A stretch of DNA of 64,000 nucleotides from Nocardioides iriomotensis (GTDB lineage Bacteria > Actinomycetota > Actinomycetes > Propionibacteriales > Nocardioidaceae). Below the pieces are notes generated by a model. That model saw only the letters and a program-made list of their open reading frames with translations. It ran no database searches and had not been told where the DNA came from. The position numbers were made by a program, and so were the translations under genes. Positions 41,841-50,404 of the stretch are shown here, one piece after another. The stretch covers positions 124,001-188,000 of the forward strand of contig NZ_SDPU01000035.1 of assembly GCF_004168035.1 (NCBI RefSeq), in the 5' to 3' direction. Each line of letters opens with the position of its first letter. Within the stretch, counting starts at the first letter, position 1.

Positions 41841-42242
41841 ATGACCTCCATCTCCGTCTCCACCATGTTCATCCCCGTCAACGACCCCGACGAGTCGCTC
41901 GGCTTCTACCGCGACGCGCTCGGCCTCGAGGTCCGCAACGACGTCGCCGCCGACGGCTACCGCTGGGTCACGGTCGGCGCGCCCGGCCAGGACGTCGACG
42001 TCGTCCTCTTCCAGCCGCACGGCGGCCGCTCGCAGACCGAGGGCGACCAGATGGTCGAGCTGATGACCAAGGGCTCGCTCCAGGCCGCGATCTTCAGGAC
42101 CGAGGACCTCGACGAGACGTTCGAGAAGGTCCGCGCGTCCGGCGCCGAAGTGATGCAGGAGCCCGTCGCCCAGCCGTGGGGCGCCCGCGACTGCGCCTTC
42201 CGCGACCCCGCAGGCAACATGGTCCGGATCGCCCAGGCCTGA
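41841..42242 (+). CDS. VOC-family (glyoxalase/bleomycin-resistance-like) protein
   Basis: 133 residues with two beta-alpha-beta-beta-beta modules: STMFIPVNDPDESLGFYRDALGLEV and AIFRTEDLDETFEKVRASGAEVMQEPVAQPWGARDCAFRDPAGNMVRI. The PWGxRDxxFRDPxGN motif is typical of the metal-binding second module. Could be a dioxygenase, a resistance protein or an isomerase. It follows the AraC-type gene, which suggests that pair works together. Confidence 0.9.
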   Translation: MTSISVSTMFIPVNDPDESLGFYRDALGLEVRNDVAADGYRWVTVGAPGQDVDVVLFQPHGGRSQTEGDQMVELMTKGSLQAAIFRTEDLDETFEKVRASGAEVMQEPVAQPWGARDCAFRDPAGNMVRIAQA

Positions 42243-42268
42243 GCCGCCGTTCTGGAAGACTCCGACGC

Positions 42269-44635
42269 ATGCCCACGAGCACCCCGCACCCCGCCGACAC
42301 CCACGACCTGATCCGCGTCGAGGGCGCCCGCGAGAACAACCTCAAGGACGTCACCGTCGAGATCCCCAAGCGCCGGCTCACGGTGTTCACGGGGGTGTCG
42401 GGCTCGGGCAAGAGCTCGCTGGTCTTCGCGACGATCGCCGCGGAGTCCCAGCGGATGATCAACGAGACCTACAGCGCCTTCGTCCAGGGCTTCATGCCGT
42501 CCCTGGCCCGCCCCGACGTGGACCACCTCGAGGGAATCACGACCGCGATCATCGTCGACCAGGAGCGGATGGGCGCCAACCCCCGCTCCACCGTCGGTAC
42601 GGCGACCGATGCCAACGCCATGCTCCGGATCCTGTTCAGCCGGCTCGGCAAGCCCTACGTCGGTCCGCCCACGGCGTACTCCTTCAACGTCCCGACCCGC
42701 AAGGCCAGCGGGATGATGACGACGGAGAAGGGGGGCCGCACCGAGCGCCGGATCGCCAAGCAGGAGGTCTACCTCGGCGGCATGTGCCCGCGCTGCGAGG
42801 GCATGGGCAAGGTCAACGACATCGACCGCACCGCGCTCTACGACGAGGACAAGTCGCTCAGCGAGGGTGCGCTCACGGTGCCGGGTTACTCGATGGACGG
42901 GTGGTACGGCCGGCTGTTCGAGGGCATGGGCCTGCCGATGGACAAGCCCATCAAGTCGTTCACGAAGAAGCAGCTCGAGACGATGCTGTGGGCCGAGCCG
43001 ACCAAGATCAAGGTCGAGGGCGTCAACCTCACCTTCAACGGCATCATCCCGCAGATCCAGAAGTCCATGCTCTCCAAGGACCCCGAGGCGATGCAGCCGC
43101 ACGTCCGGCGGTTCGTCGAGCGGGCGGTGACCTTCCAGACCTGTCCCGACTGCGAGGGCACCCGCCTCACGCCGGAGGCACGCGCGTCGAAGATCAACAA
43201 GAAGTCGATCGCCGACCTCTGCGAGATGCAGATCAGTGACCTCGCCGAGTGGATCCGCGACCTCGAGGAGCCGTCGGTCGCACCACTCCTCAAGGGCCTC
43301 CAGCACCTCCTCGACTCGTTCTCCGAGATCGGGCTGGGCTACCTGTCCCTCGACCGCCCCGCCGGCACGCTGTCCGGGGGCGAGGCGCAGCGCACCAAGA
43401 TGATCCGGCACCTCGGGTCGTCACTCACCGACGTCACCTACGTGTTCGACGAGCCCACCATCGGGCTGCACCCGCACGACATCGCGCGCATGAACAACCT
43501 GCTGCGCCAGCTCCGCGACAAGGGCAACACGGTGCTCGTCGTCGAGCACAAGCCGGAGACGATCGCGATCGCCGACCACGTCGTCGACCTCGGCCCTGCG
43601 GCCGGTGCGGCCGGTGGCGAGATATGCTTCGAGGGCGATGTTGACGGGCTGCGCTCCAGCGGCACCATCACCGGCCACCACCTCGACGACCGCGCCAAGA
43701 TCAAGGACGAGGTGCGCACGGCGACCGGGCAGATCGAGGTGCGCGGAGCCTCCACCCACAACCTGCGCGACGTCGACGTCGACGTACCCCTCGGCCTGCT
43801 GACCGTGGTCACCGGCGTCGCCGGTTCCGGCAAGAGCTCGCTGATCCACGGCTCGCTGGCGGGACGTGACGAGGTGATCGTGATCGACCAGGGTGCGATC
43901 AAGGGCTCGCGGCGCAGCAACCCCGCGACCTACACCGGCCTCCTCGAGCCGATCCGCAAGGCGTTCGCCAAGGCCAACGGCGTGAAGCCGGCGCTCTTCA
44001 GCTCCAACTCCGAGGGTGCCTGCTCCACGTGCAACGGCGCCGGCGTGATCTTCACCGAGCTCGGGCCGATGGCGACCGTCGAGTCGCCGTGCGAGGAGTG
44101 CGAAGGTCGTCGGTTCAAGGCCGAGGTGCTGGAGCACACTCTCGGGGGCAAGGACATCGCCGAGGTCCACGAGATGTCGGTCGTCGACGCGCTCGCGCTG
44201 TTCAGCGACGGCGACGCGAAGATCCCGGCCGCGGTGAAGATCCTCGACCGCCTCGTCGACGTCGGGCTCGGCTACATCACCCTCGGGCAGCCGCTCACCA
44301 CGCTCTCCGGCGGCGAGCGGCAGCGTCTCAAGCTGGCTGTCCAGATGGGGGAGAGCGGCGACGTCTACGTCCTCGACGAGCCCACCACCGGCCTGCACCT
44401 CGCCGACGTCGAGAACCTCCTCGGCCTCCTCGACCGGCTCGTCGACAGCGGCAAGTCGGTGATCGTCATCGAGCACCACCAGGCCGTCATGGCGCACGCC
44501 GACTGGCTCATCGACCTCGGCCCGGGCGCCGGCCACGACGGCGGCACGGTCGTCTTCGAGGGCACGCCCGCCGACCTGGTCGCGAGCCGCGCCACCCTGA
44601 CCGGCGAGCACCTCGCGGAGTACGTCGGCGGCTGA
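42269..44635 (+). CDS. UvrA-like ABC ATPase, short form
   Basis: 788 residues, against about 950 for UvrA. Two ABC modules: Walker A GVSGSGKSSL (residues about 45) and GVAGSGKSSL (about 517), signature LSGGEAQR and LSGGERQR, Walker B YVFDEPTIGLHPHD and YVLDEPTTGLHLAD. Cys pairs for zinc occur at CPRCEGMG, CPDCEGTR, CSTCNGAG and CEECEGRR. Such short UvrA paralogues (UvrA2, DrrC-like) bind DNA and are linked to drug or lesion tolerance; nucleotide-excision incision is unproven. ATG 42269 follows AAGACT by 7 nt, a possible leaderless start. Confidence 0.9.
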   Translation: MPTSTPHPADTHDLIRVEGARENNLKDVTVEIPKRRLTVFTGVSGSGKSSLVFATIAAESQRMINETYSAFVQGFMPSLARPDVDHLEGITTAIIVDQERMGANPRSTVGTATDANAMLRILFSRLGKPYVGPPTAYSFNVPTRKASGMMTTEKGGRTERRIAKQEVYLGGMCPRCEGMGKVNDIDRTALYDEDKSLSEGALTVPGYSMDGWYGRLFEGMGLPMDKPIKSFTKKQLETMLWAEPTKIKVEGVNLTFNGIIPQIQKSMLSKDPEAMQPHVRRFVERAVTFQTCPDCEGTRLTPEARASKINKKSIADLCEMQISDLAEWIRDLEEPSVAPLLKGLQHLLDSFSEIGLGYLSLDRPAGTLSGGEAQRTKMIRHLGSSLTDVTYVFDEPTIGLHPHDIARMNNLLRQLRDKGNTVLVVEHKPETIAIADHVVDLGPAAGAAGGEICFEGDVDGLRSSGTITGHHLDDRAKIKDEVRTATGQIEVRGASTHNLRDVDVDVPLGLLTVVTGVAGSGKSSLIHGSLAGRDEVIVIDQGAIKGSRRSNPATYTGLLEPIRKAFAKANGVKPALFSSNSEGACSTCNGAGVIFTELGPMATVESPCEECEGRRFKAEVLEHTLGGKDIAEVHEMSVVDALALFSDGDAKIPAAVKILDRLVDVGLGYITLGQPLTTLSGGERQRLKLAVQMGESGDVYVLDEPTTGLHLADVENLLGLLDRLVDSGKSVIVIEHHQAVMAHADWLIDLGPGAGHDGGTVVFEGTPADLVASRATLTGEHLAEYVGG

Positions 44636-44647
44636 GCCGACCATCGA

Positions 44648-44676
44648 CGGCGGACGGGCGACGTGCCCGTCCGCCG
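44648..44676 (+). terminator. terminator after UvrA-like gene
   Basis: Perfect 12-bp stem (44648-44659 with 44665-44676), 5-nt loop, 12 bp after the stop codon. It insulates the ArsR promoter just downstream. Confidence 0.75.
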
Positions 44677-44691
44677 CTGTGTCGTGCGCTC

Positions 44692-44720
44692 TTGCCAAAT
44701 GCGTTAGTGACGACTAACGT
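44692..44720 (+). promoter_or_regulatory. promoter of arsR-SRPBCC-yciI operon
   Basis: TTGCCA (44692-44697), a 17-bp spacer and TAACGT (44715-44720), followed after 7 nt by GTG 44728. A good primary-sigma promoter with a leaderless start. Confidence 0.65.
44702..44719 (+). promoter_or_regulatory. palindromic operator of the ArsR-family regulator
   Basis: A perfect inverted repeat: 7-bp arms CGTTAGT and ACTAACG separated by GACG. It covers the spacer and most of the -10, so a bound dimer would block RNA polymerase. Autoregulation by the adjacent ArsR-type gene is inferred. Confidence 0.65.
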
Positions 44721-44727
44721 ATTGCAG

Positions 44728-45033
44728 GTGGTCGACGCCCTCTCTGCCGCCGCGGAGCCGAGTCGACGACGCATCCTCCAGCTGCTGGCGGCGCGCCCGC
44801 TGACGGTCAGCGAGATCGCGGCGCAGTTCACCGTGACGCGCTCCGCGGTCTCGCAGCACCTGCTGGTCCTCGCCGAGGCGGGGCTGGTGGAGGCGGAGAA
44901 GGTCGGCCGCACGCGGGTGTACCGCGTGCTGCCGTCCGGGCTGAGGAAGCTCCAGGCCGAGATCGACCGGTTCTGGACCGATGAACTCGACATGCTCGTC
45001 GCCGACGCGCACCGACTGAGGAGAGACCAGTGA
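44728..45033 (+). CDS. ArsR-family transcriptional regulator
   Basis: 101 residues of a winged-helix repressor: ALSAAAEPSRRRILQLLAARPLTVSEIAAQ, then the recognition helix TRSAVSQHLLVLAEAGLVEAEKVGRTRVYRV. Metal-binding Cys residues are absent, so it is not a classical metal sensor; this SRPBCC-linked group of ArsR regulators is known next to AHSA1-domain genes. GTG 44728 was preferred over GTG 44707, which falls inside the operator and upstream of the -10. The stop overlaps the following start (GTGA). Confidence 0.9.
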   Translation: MVDALSAAAEPSRRRILQLLAARPLTVSEIAAQFTVTRSAVSQHLLVLAEAGLVEAEKVGRTRVYRVLPSGLRKLQAEIDRFWTDELDMLVADAHRLRRDQ

Positions 45034-46007
45034 CCTACACGAAGACCGCCACGCTGCCCGTCACGCCCGACGAGGCGTTCGCGCTGATCACCGAGCCGGA
45101 GCGGCTGCGACGCTGGCAGACGGTGTCGGCGTACGTCGACCTCCGGGCCGGCGGGGAGTACCGGTGGACGATCACCCCGGGCCACGTCGCGGCCGGCACC
45201 TACCGTGAGGTCGAGCCGGGACGGCGCATCGTCTTCGGTTGGGGCTGGGAGGGCAACGACGACCTCAAGCCGGACGCGTCGACGGTGACGGTGACGGTGG
45301 AGCCCGTCGACGGCGGCACCCGGGTGACGCTCGAGCACGATGGCCTCACCGAGGAGCAGGCGCGGATGCATGCCGAGGGCTGGGACCACTACTTCGAGCG
45401 GCTCGTCGCCGTCGCCACGACCGGCGACGCCGGTCAGGACGAGTGGGCCTGGGCGCCGGAGGCACTGACCCCGGTCACCGCAGCCGACGCCGCGCTGGCG
45501 GCGTTCCAGCCCGTGCTGCGCAACCTGACCGCCGACGACCGGCCCAAGCAGACGCCGTGCGCGGACTTCACCTGCCACGACCTCGCCGAGCACCTGTTCA
45601 CCTCGCTCGAGCAGCTGGGCGCCATGGCCGGCGTGACCGTGACGAACCCCGAGCAGGGCTCGCTGGAGAACCGCATCTCGGTGATGGCCGCCCAGACGAT
45701 CGACGGCTGGCGCGCGGTCGACCTCGACGGCACCGTCCCCGGTCCCGGCGGCCGCGAGATGCCGGCGGCGTTCGGTGCGGGGATCCTGGCCGTCGAGCTC
45801 CTGCTGCACGCGTGGGACATGGCGCAGGGGAGTGGCCAGGTGCTCCGGGTGTCCGACGAGGTCGTGGGCTACGTCGCATCCCTGACCGAGGACATCGTGC
45901 CCGGCGGCCGCGGCCGCTCGTTCGCCGACGAGGTGGCCGCCCTGCCCGACGCCACGGCTCTCGACCGGCTCGCCGCCTTCGCCGGCCGCACCCCGGTCAC
46001 CGCCTGA
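45030..46007 (+). CDS. AHSA1/SRPBCC domain fused to TIGR03086/DinB-type domain
   Basis: 325 residues. Residues 1-130 are an AHSA1-type START domain (TLPVTPDEAFALITEPERLRRWQ, VEPGRRIVFGWGWEGND, WDHYFERL). Residues about 140-325 belong to the TIGR03086/mycothiol-maleylpyruvate-isomerase-like family (VTAADAALAAFQPVLRNLTADD, PCADFTCHDLAEHLF, VELLLHAWDMAQGSG with its metal-binding His). The two domains are usually separate proteins. It is probably an enzyme or ligand sensor in a detoxification operon; the substrate is unknown. Start overlaps the arsR stop by 4 bp. Confidence 0.88.
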   Translation: MTYTKTATLPVTPDEAFALITEPERLRRWQTVSAYVDLRAGGEYRWTITPGHVAAGTYREVEPGRRIVFGWGWEGNDDLKPDASTVTVTVEPVDGGTRVTLEHDGLTEEQARMHAEGWDHYFERLVAVATTGDAGQDEWAWAPEALTPVTAADAALAAFQPVLRNLTADDRPKQTPCADFTCHDLAEHLFTSLEQLGAMAGVTVTNPEQGSLENRISVMAAQTIDGWRAVDLDGTVPGPGGREMPAAFGAGILAVELLLHAWDMAQGSGQVLRVSDEVVGYVASLTEDIVPGGRGRSFADEVAALPDATALDRLAAFAGRTPVTA

Positions 46008-46048
46008 CCACCGAGCACCCACATCCGACCAGACCTGAGGAGATCACC

Positions 46049-46384
46049 ATGACGAAGTACCTGTTCGTGTACCACGCCCCGATGACGCCGGCCGACGCGA
46101 CACCGCCCGACCCCGCCCAGATCGACGCGGTCATGCAGCAGTGGAACGACTGGGCCGGAAAGGTCGGCGACGGCATGGTCGACTTCGGCACGCCGCTCGC
46201 CCACGGCACCCGGGTCACCCCGGAGGGCACGTCGGACAGCACCCGCGAGGTTGTCGGTTACACGCTCATCGAGGCCGACAACAAGGAGGCCGCGATCGAG
46301 CTCGCGAAGGTGCACCCGCACCTGAACATGCCGGGTGGTTGCGAGGTCGAGGTGCACGAGGCGCAGGCCCTCCCTGGGATGTAG
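46049..46384 (+). CDS. YciI-like protein
   Basis: 111 residues of the dimeric alpha+beta barrel (YCII) fold: MTKYLFVYHAPM, WNDWAGKVGDGMVDFGTPLAHG, GYTLIEADNKEAAIELAKVHPHL, CEVEVHEAQ. Possible ligand-binding or dehalogenation/isomerisation role; unknown. It is 41 bp after the fusion gene, behind GAGGAG, and closes the ArsR operon. It ends 12 bp from the convergent PaiB-like gene. Confidence 0.9.
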   Translation: MTKYLFVYHAPMTPADATPPDPAQIDAVMQQWNDWAGKVGDGMVDFGTPLAHGTRVTPEGTSDSTREVVGYTLIEADNKEAAIELAKVHPHLNMPGGCEVEVHEAQALPGM

Positions 46385-46396
46385 CCCGCCCGGAGG

Positions 46397-47020
46397 TCAG
46401 TCCCGACCCAGCAACGACTCCATGGCGTCGGCGACGTCGGCCTCGCGGCGGCCCCCTTCGGCACGCATCCCGGCGGCGGCACCGGCGCGGTCCTCGTCGG
46501 AGCGGTTCTGGCTGAGCTTCGCCTTGGCCTCGACCTGCTCCACCACGAGCTCGACGCCGACGATCGCGCGCAGCTGCTTGCCGACGTACACCTCGGGGGC
46601 GTCGGTCACCGCCCACGGCTCGGCCCGGTGCTGCTCGTGCAGGTCGGTGAGCCGGGTGACGGCGTCCCGGACCCAGTCGGGGTCGTCGTGCACGGTGACC
46701 CGGCCGGTGACGTGCACCGCCGAGTAGTTCCAGGTGGGCACGACGCGACCGTGCTCGCGCTTGGTGGCGTACCAGCTCGGCGACACGTACGCCTCCGGAC
46801 CGGTCACCACCGCGAGCGCGGGCGTGTCCGGCTCGATCGTGCGCCAGTGGTCGTTGGCCCGGGCCAGGTGGAAGATCCAGCGGTCGCTCGCGCGCAGCAG
46901 CGGCAGCCGCGACGCGCGCGGGTAGCCGTCGGGACCGGTCGTGACGAGCTCGGCGGCGCCGACCGCGTCGACGAAGGCGGCGACGTCGTCGGTCATCTGG
47001 TTGAAGCGGGGCAGGTACAC
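46397..47020 (-). CDS. paiB: PaiB-type FMN-binding protein
   Basis: 207 residues. Split-barrel flavin-binding fold with the PaiB phrases VYLPRFNQMTDDVAAFV, PRASRLPLL, LARANDHWR, AYVSPSWYATKREHGRVVPTWNY and IVGVELVVEQVEAKAKLSQNR. In Bacillus subtilis PaiB is linked to repression of sporulation and protease genes; the biochemical role is unclear. GTG 47020 is placed by TATCGT 6 nt upstream; open frame continues to 47125. Confidence 0.9.
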   Translation of the reverse strand: MYLPRFNQMTDDVAAFVDAVGAAELVTTGPDGYPRASRLPLLRASDRWIFHLARANDHWRTIEPDTPALAVVTGPEAYVSPSWYATKREHGRVVPTWNYSAVHVTGRVTVHDDPDWVRDAVTRLTDLHEQHRAEPWAVTDAPEVYVGKQLRAIVGVELVVEQVEAKAKLSQNRSDEDRAGAAAGMRAEGGRREADVADAMESLLGRD

Positions 47021-47026
47021 GTCGCG

Positions 47027-47032
47027 ACGATA
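47027..47032 (-). promoter_or_regulatory. -10 element of PaiB-like gene
   Basis: TATCGT on the minus strand, 6 nt before GTG 47020. Confidence 0.5.
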
Positions 47033-47195
47033 ACGCCGGGCACACGCCGCGGACCCCGCGCGGCGCACGGCGCCCCGATGCGGCAATTCGGACATTTCGC
47101 TGCGCGGGGCGGCCGGACTCAGCACACTGGACCCGACGGGATACCGGGGAGTCTCCGGCGTGCACGCGTGCGGCCGGGGTCAGAGGGGGGTGTTC

Positions 47196-50018
47196 GTGAC
47201 GTCTCGTACCGACGACGACGCTGCCGGCGCGCCCGTCGCCGCCGACGTCGCGGTCCCCGTGCCCGCCCGGCCGGCCGGGACCGACGAGCCCGCCGTCGCC
47301 CCGCGCGCGCGCCCCCGCCTGCTGCCCACGGTGGCCGCTGTCGTCGCGACCGGGCTGTTCGCCGCGTGGCTGGCCGACGACCTCGGCAGTCGGTACCTCC
47401 GCCTGCTGGTCTCCGACCTCGTCTTCGTGGCCGCGCCGTCCGTCGCGGCCGTCGCCTGCTGGCGCGCCCACCGGCGCACCGACTCCGGGCACACGGGCTG
47501 GCTCTGGCTCTCCGCCGGCATGGCCACCTGGGCCGTCGGCGGCGTCATCTGGGCGGTGTACGAGCTGGTGCTCGGGATCGTCGCGCCGTTCCCGTCCGCC
47601 GCCGACGTGGGGTTCATCGGCTACGCCCTCTTCGTCGGGGTCGGCATCGCCCGATTCCCGCGGGCTGCAGGCGGCTTCCTGAGCCGCTGGCGCTCCCTGC
47701 TCGACGGCCTGGTCATCGGGGCCTCCATGATGCTGATGAGCCTGATCTGGGTGCTCGCCCCGATCACCGACGATGGGTCGTGGACGGCGAAGCACAGCGT
47801 CGCCCTGGCCTACCCGGTCGTCGACGTCATCGTCGCCTCGCTGGCGCTGATGCGCCTGCTGGTGCGGCCGCCCGGGCGACGCCGCACCTGGGCGCTGCTC
47901 GGCGCTGCGCTCATCCTGCTGTCCGCGACCGACAGCCTGTACGTCGCCGAGACCTTCGACCGTAACTTCCGGCCGGGCGGCCTCGTCGACCTCGGTTGGC
48001 TGGCGACGTTCGCGCTGATCGCCCTGGCCGCGACGCACGCCAAGGACGATCGGCCCGCCCCGGACGAGCAGGCGGAGTCGCTGCCGCCGAGCATGGCGCA
48101 GCAGCTCGTGCCCTACGTCGCCATCGGGTTCGCCGCCGCGGCGTACCTCTCCTTCACCGACACCGAACACGGCAGCCACCACTACCTGTGGCTGCTCGTT
48201 CCCTACGTCGTGCTCGTCGCCGTGCGCCAGGTCGTCGTGGTCGCCGACCACACTGCCGTCGCCCGCGACCTCGGCCAGGCGGTCGAGCGCCGCACCGCCC
48301 AGCTGCGCCACCAGGAGCAGTGGTGGCAGGACCTCGTGCAGAACCTCTCCGACGTCGTGATGGTCGTCGGGCCGGGCGGCTCCGTGGAGTACTGCAGCCC
48401 GTCGATCGGCACCGGCCTGGGCTCCTGGCCCGGCCAGGTCGAGCACGTCGCCGACGTGTGGTCGCGGGTGCATCCCGACGACCGGGTCGCGGTACGGCGG
48501 TCCATGTCACCGGTCCTCGAGGGCCGGCGGCGGCAGAGCTTCGTCGAGTGCCGGCTATCGCGCGCCAACGGGGTCTGGGGCTGGTTCGAGGTGACCGTCG
48601 TGGGTCAGCTCAACGAGCGCGCGCTGGTCGGCGCCGTCGTCACGCTCCACGACGTGAGCGAGCGCCGCCAGCTCACGGACCGGCTGATGCACCAGGCCGA
48701 CCACGACGCGCTCACCGGTCTGCCCAACCGGCTCTCGCTGATGCGCCGCATCGACGAGCTGCTCGACGAGCGTGAGCCCGGCGAGGGCGTCGCCTCGGCG
48801 CTGCTGCTCATCGACCTCGACGACTTCAAGGTCATCAACGACAGCCACGGCCACCCCGCCGGGGACCGGGTCCTCGAGGTGATCGGCCGCCGGCTCGAGG
48901 GCGGCGTCCGGGAGTCCGACACGGTCGCGCGGCTCGGCGGTGACGAGTTCGCCGTCGTCACGACCGGTTCGGTGGACGAGGTTCGGGCCACCGCCGACCG
49001 GCTGATGCAGCGGATCTCGGAGCCGGTCGCCGTCGGCGGCCGACGGTTCCTGGTGCGCGCCTCGATCGGCGTGGTGTTCGCCGGCGACCGCGAGCACGAG
49101 AACGCCGACGCGCTGCTCTCGCACGTCGACATCGCGCTGTACGAGGCGAAGGCGCGCGGCAAGGGCGGTGTCGTCTACATCGAGGGCTCCGAGCGCGAGG
49201 CGGCCGCCACCCAGGTGCGGCTGCGCGAGCAGATCGCCCAGCCCGACCTGAGCCAGTTCCGGATCGTCTACCAGCCCGTCGTGGACCTCGCGACCCGCCA
49301 GGTGCGCGGCGTCGAGGCGCTGCTGCGGTGGCAGCACCCCGAGCTGGGCAACGTCCCGCCCGACGAGTTCATCCCGATGGCCGAGCACGGCGGCTCGATC
49401 CAGCGGCTCGGCTGGTGGGTGCTGGAGTCGGTGTGCCGGCAGGTCGCGGCGTGGTCCCGGCAGGTGCCGCGGCACCGGCTCGCGGTCGGCGTGAACGTGT
49501 CGATCCGCCAGCTCGACGAGCCCGACTTCGCCGTGCGGGTGCTCGACCTGATCGACGAGCACGGCCTCGAGCGGGACCAGATCATCCTGGAGATCACCGA
49601 GCAGTCGCTCGCCCGGGACTTCGAGAACGCCGTCGAGGTGGTCGCGCAGCTGCGCGCCGGCGGGGTGTCGGTCGCGGTCGACGACTACGGCACCGGCTAC
49701 TCGTCGCTGCAGTACCTCGACCGGTTCGCCGCCGACGTGGTGAAGATCGACCGCAGCTTCGTGTCGAACCTGGTCGCCAACGAGCACACTCAGAAGATCG
49801 TCAGCTCGGTGCTCGACATGGCCCGCGCCCTCGACCTGCAGTCGATCGCCGAGGGCATCGAGACGCCCGAGCAGCTCGACGTGGTGCTCCGGCTCGGCTG
49901 CGAGCTCGGCCAGGGCTACCTGTTCTCGCGCCCGGTCGGCGCCGAGGCGATCGGCGAGCTGCTCGGTGCCGGGCCGCTGGCCGAGCCGACGTCGGCCGCG
50001 TCGGTCTCCGTCGCCTGA
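47196..50018 (+). CDS. membrane GGDEF-EAL cyclic-di-GMP enzyme with PAS
   Basis: 940 residues. About eight hydrophobic helices (residues 35-370) form a sensor-like membrane part, then a PAS domain (DVVMVVGPGGSVEYCSPSI), a diguanylate cyclase domain with intact GGDEF (ARLGGDEFAV) and a phosphodiesterase domain with EAL (VEALLRWQHPELGN), VNVSIRQL, ILEITEQSLAR, AVDDYGTGYSSLQYL and KIDRSFV. Both catalytic sites look complete, so it could make or break c-di-GMP. Of three in-frame GTGs (47160, 47190, 47196) the last has the best-placed GAGGGGGG site. Confidence 0.94.
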   Translation: MTSRTDDDAAGAPVAADVAVPVPARPAGTDEPAVAPRARPRLLPTVAAVVATGLFAAWLADDLGSRYLRLLVSDLVFVAAPSVAAVACWRAHRRTDSGHTGWLWLSAGMATWAVGGVIWAVYELVLGIVAPFPSAADVGFIGYALFVGVGIARFPRAAGGFLSRWRSLLDGLVIGASMMLMSLIWVLAPITDDGSWTAKHSVALAYPVVDVIVASLALMRLLVRPPGRRRTWALLGAALILLSATDSLYVAETFDRNFRPGGLVDLGWLATFALIALAATHAKDDRPAPDEQAESLPPSMAQQLVPYVAIGFAAAAYLSFTDTEHGSHHYLWLLVPYVVLVAVRQVVVVADHTAVARDLGQAVERRTAQLRHQEQWWQDLVQNLSDVVMVVGPGGSVEYCSPSIGTGLGSWPGQVEHVADVWSRVHPDDRVAVRRSMSPVLEGRRRQSFVECRLSRANGVWGWFEVTVVGQLNERALVGAVVTLHDVSERRQLTDRLMHQADHDALTGLPNRLSLMRRIDELLDEREPGEGVASALLLIDLDDFKVINDSHGHPAGDRVLEVIGRRLEGGVRESDTVARLGGDEFAVVTTGSVDEVRATADRLMQRISEPVAVGGRRFLVRASIGVVFAGDREHENADALLSHVDIALYEAKARGKGGVVYIEGSEREAAATQVRLREQIAQPDLSQFRIVYQPVVDLATRQVRGVEALLRWQHPELGNVPPDEFIPMAEHGGSIQRLGWWVLESVCRQVAAWSRQVPRHRLAVGVNVSIRQLDEPDFAVRVLDLIDEHGLERDQIILEITEQSLARDFENAVEVVAQLRAGGVSVAVDDYGTGYSSLQYLDRFAADVVKIDRSFVSNLVANEHTQKIVSSVLDMARALDLQSIAEGIETPEQLDVVLRLGCELGQGYLFSRPVGAEAIGELLGAGPLAEPTSAASVSVA

Positions 50019-50041
50019 CGCCCCGACGGGGACCCGATCGG

Positions 50042-50404
50042 TCAGGCCTCGCGCAGCCGGTCGGCCAGCGCGTCCTCGTCGTCGCGCAGGTCCCCGGCGC
50101 CGTACCCGGTGAGCCGCCAGCGCACCAGCTCACCCTCCGGCGTCACGAGCGAGCCGTGCCCGAGCGCCTCGTTGATCACGTCGCGCACGTGCCCCTCGGC
50201 CTCCGGCTCGCAGGCGAACACCACGCGCACGTGCAGCCGGCCGTCCTCGCTCTCGGTCACCGACGTGTGGTGGGCGGCGACCGGGCACGGGGGCTCGTGC
50301 TCCCAGGTGCCGCACAGCGCGAGCGTGACCGCTCCGCCCAGGGCAGCGGTGTCCGCGCCGCGGTCGAGACGCACCTCGGCGACCTGAACGTGGACCTGCT
50401 TCAT
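50042..50404 (-). CDS. hypothetical protein coupled to MFS gene
   Basis: 120 residues, acidic, with two Cys (LCGTWEHEPPCPVAAHHTSV) and a His pair that could bind metal. The central part alternates beta-like stretches (LHVRVVFACEPEAEGHV), then a short helix and PEGELVRWRLTGYGAGDL. The start ATG overlaps the MFS stop (ATGA), suggesting joint translation. No family recognised. Confidence 0.7.
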   Translation of the reverse strand: MKQVHVQVAEVRLDRGADTAALGGAVTLALCGTWEHEPPCPVAAHHTSVTESEDGRLHVRVVFACEPEAEGHVRDVINEALGHGSLVTPEGELVRWRLTGYGAGDLRDDEDALADRLREA

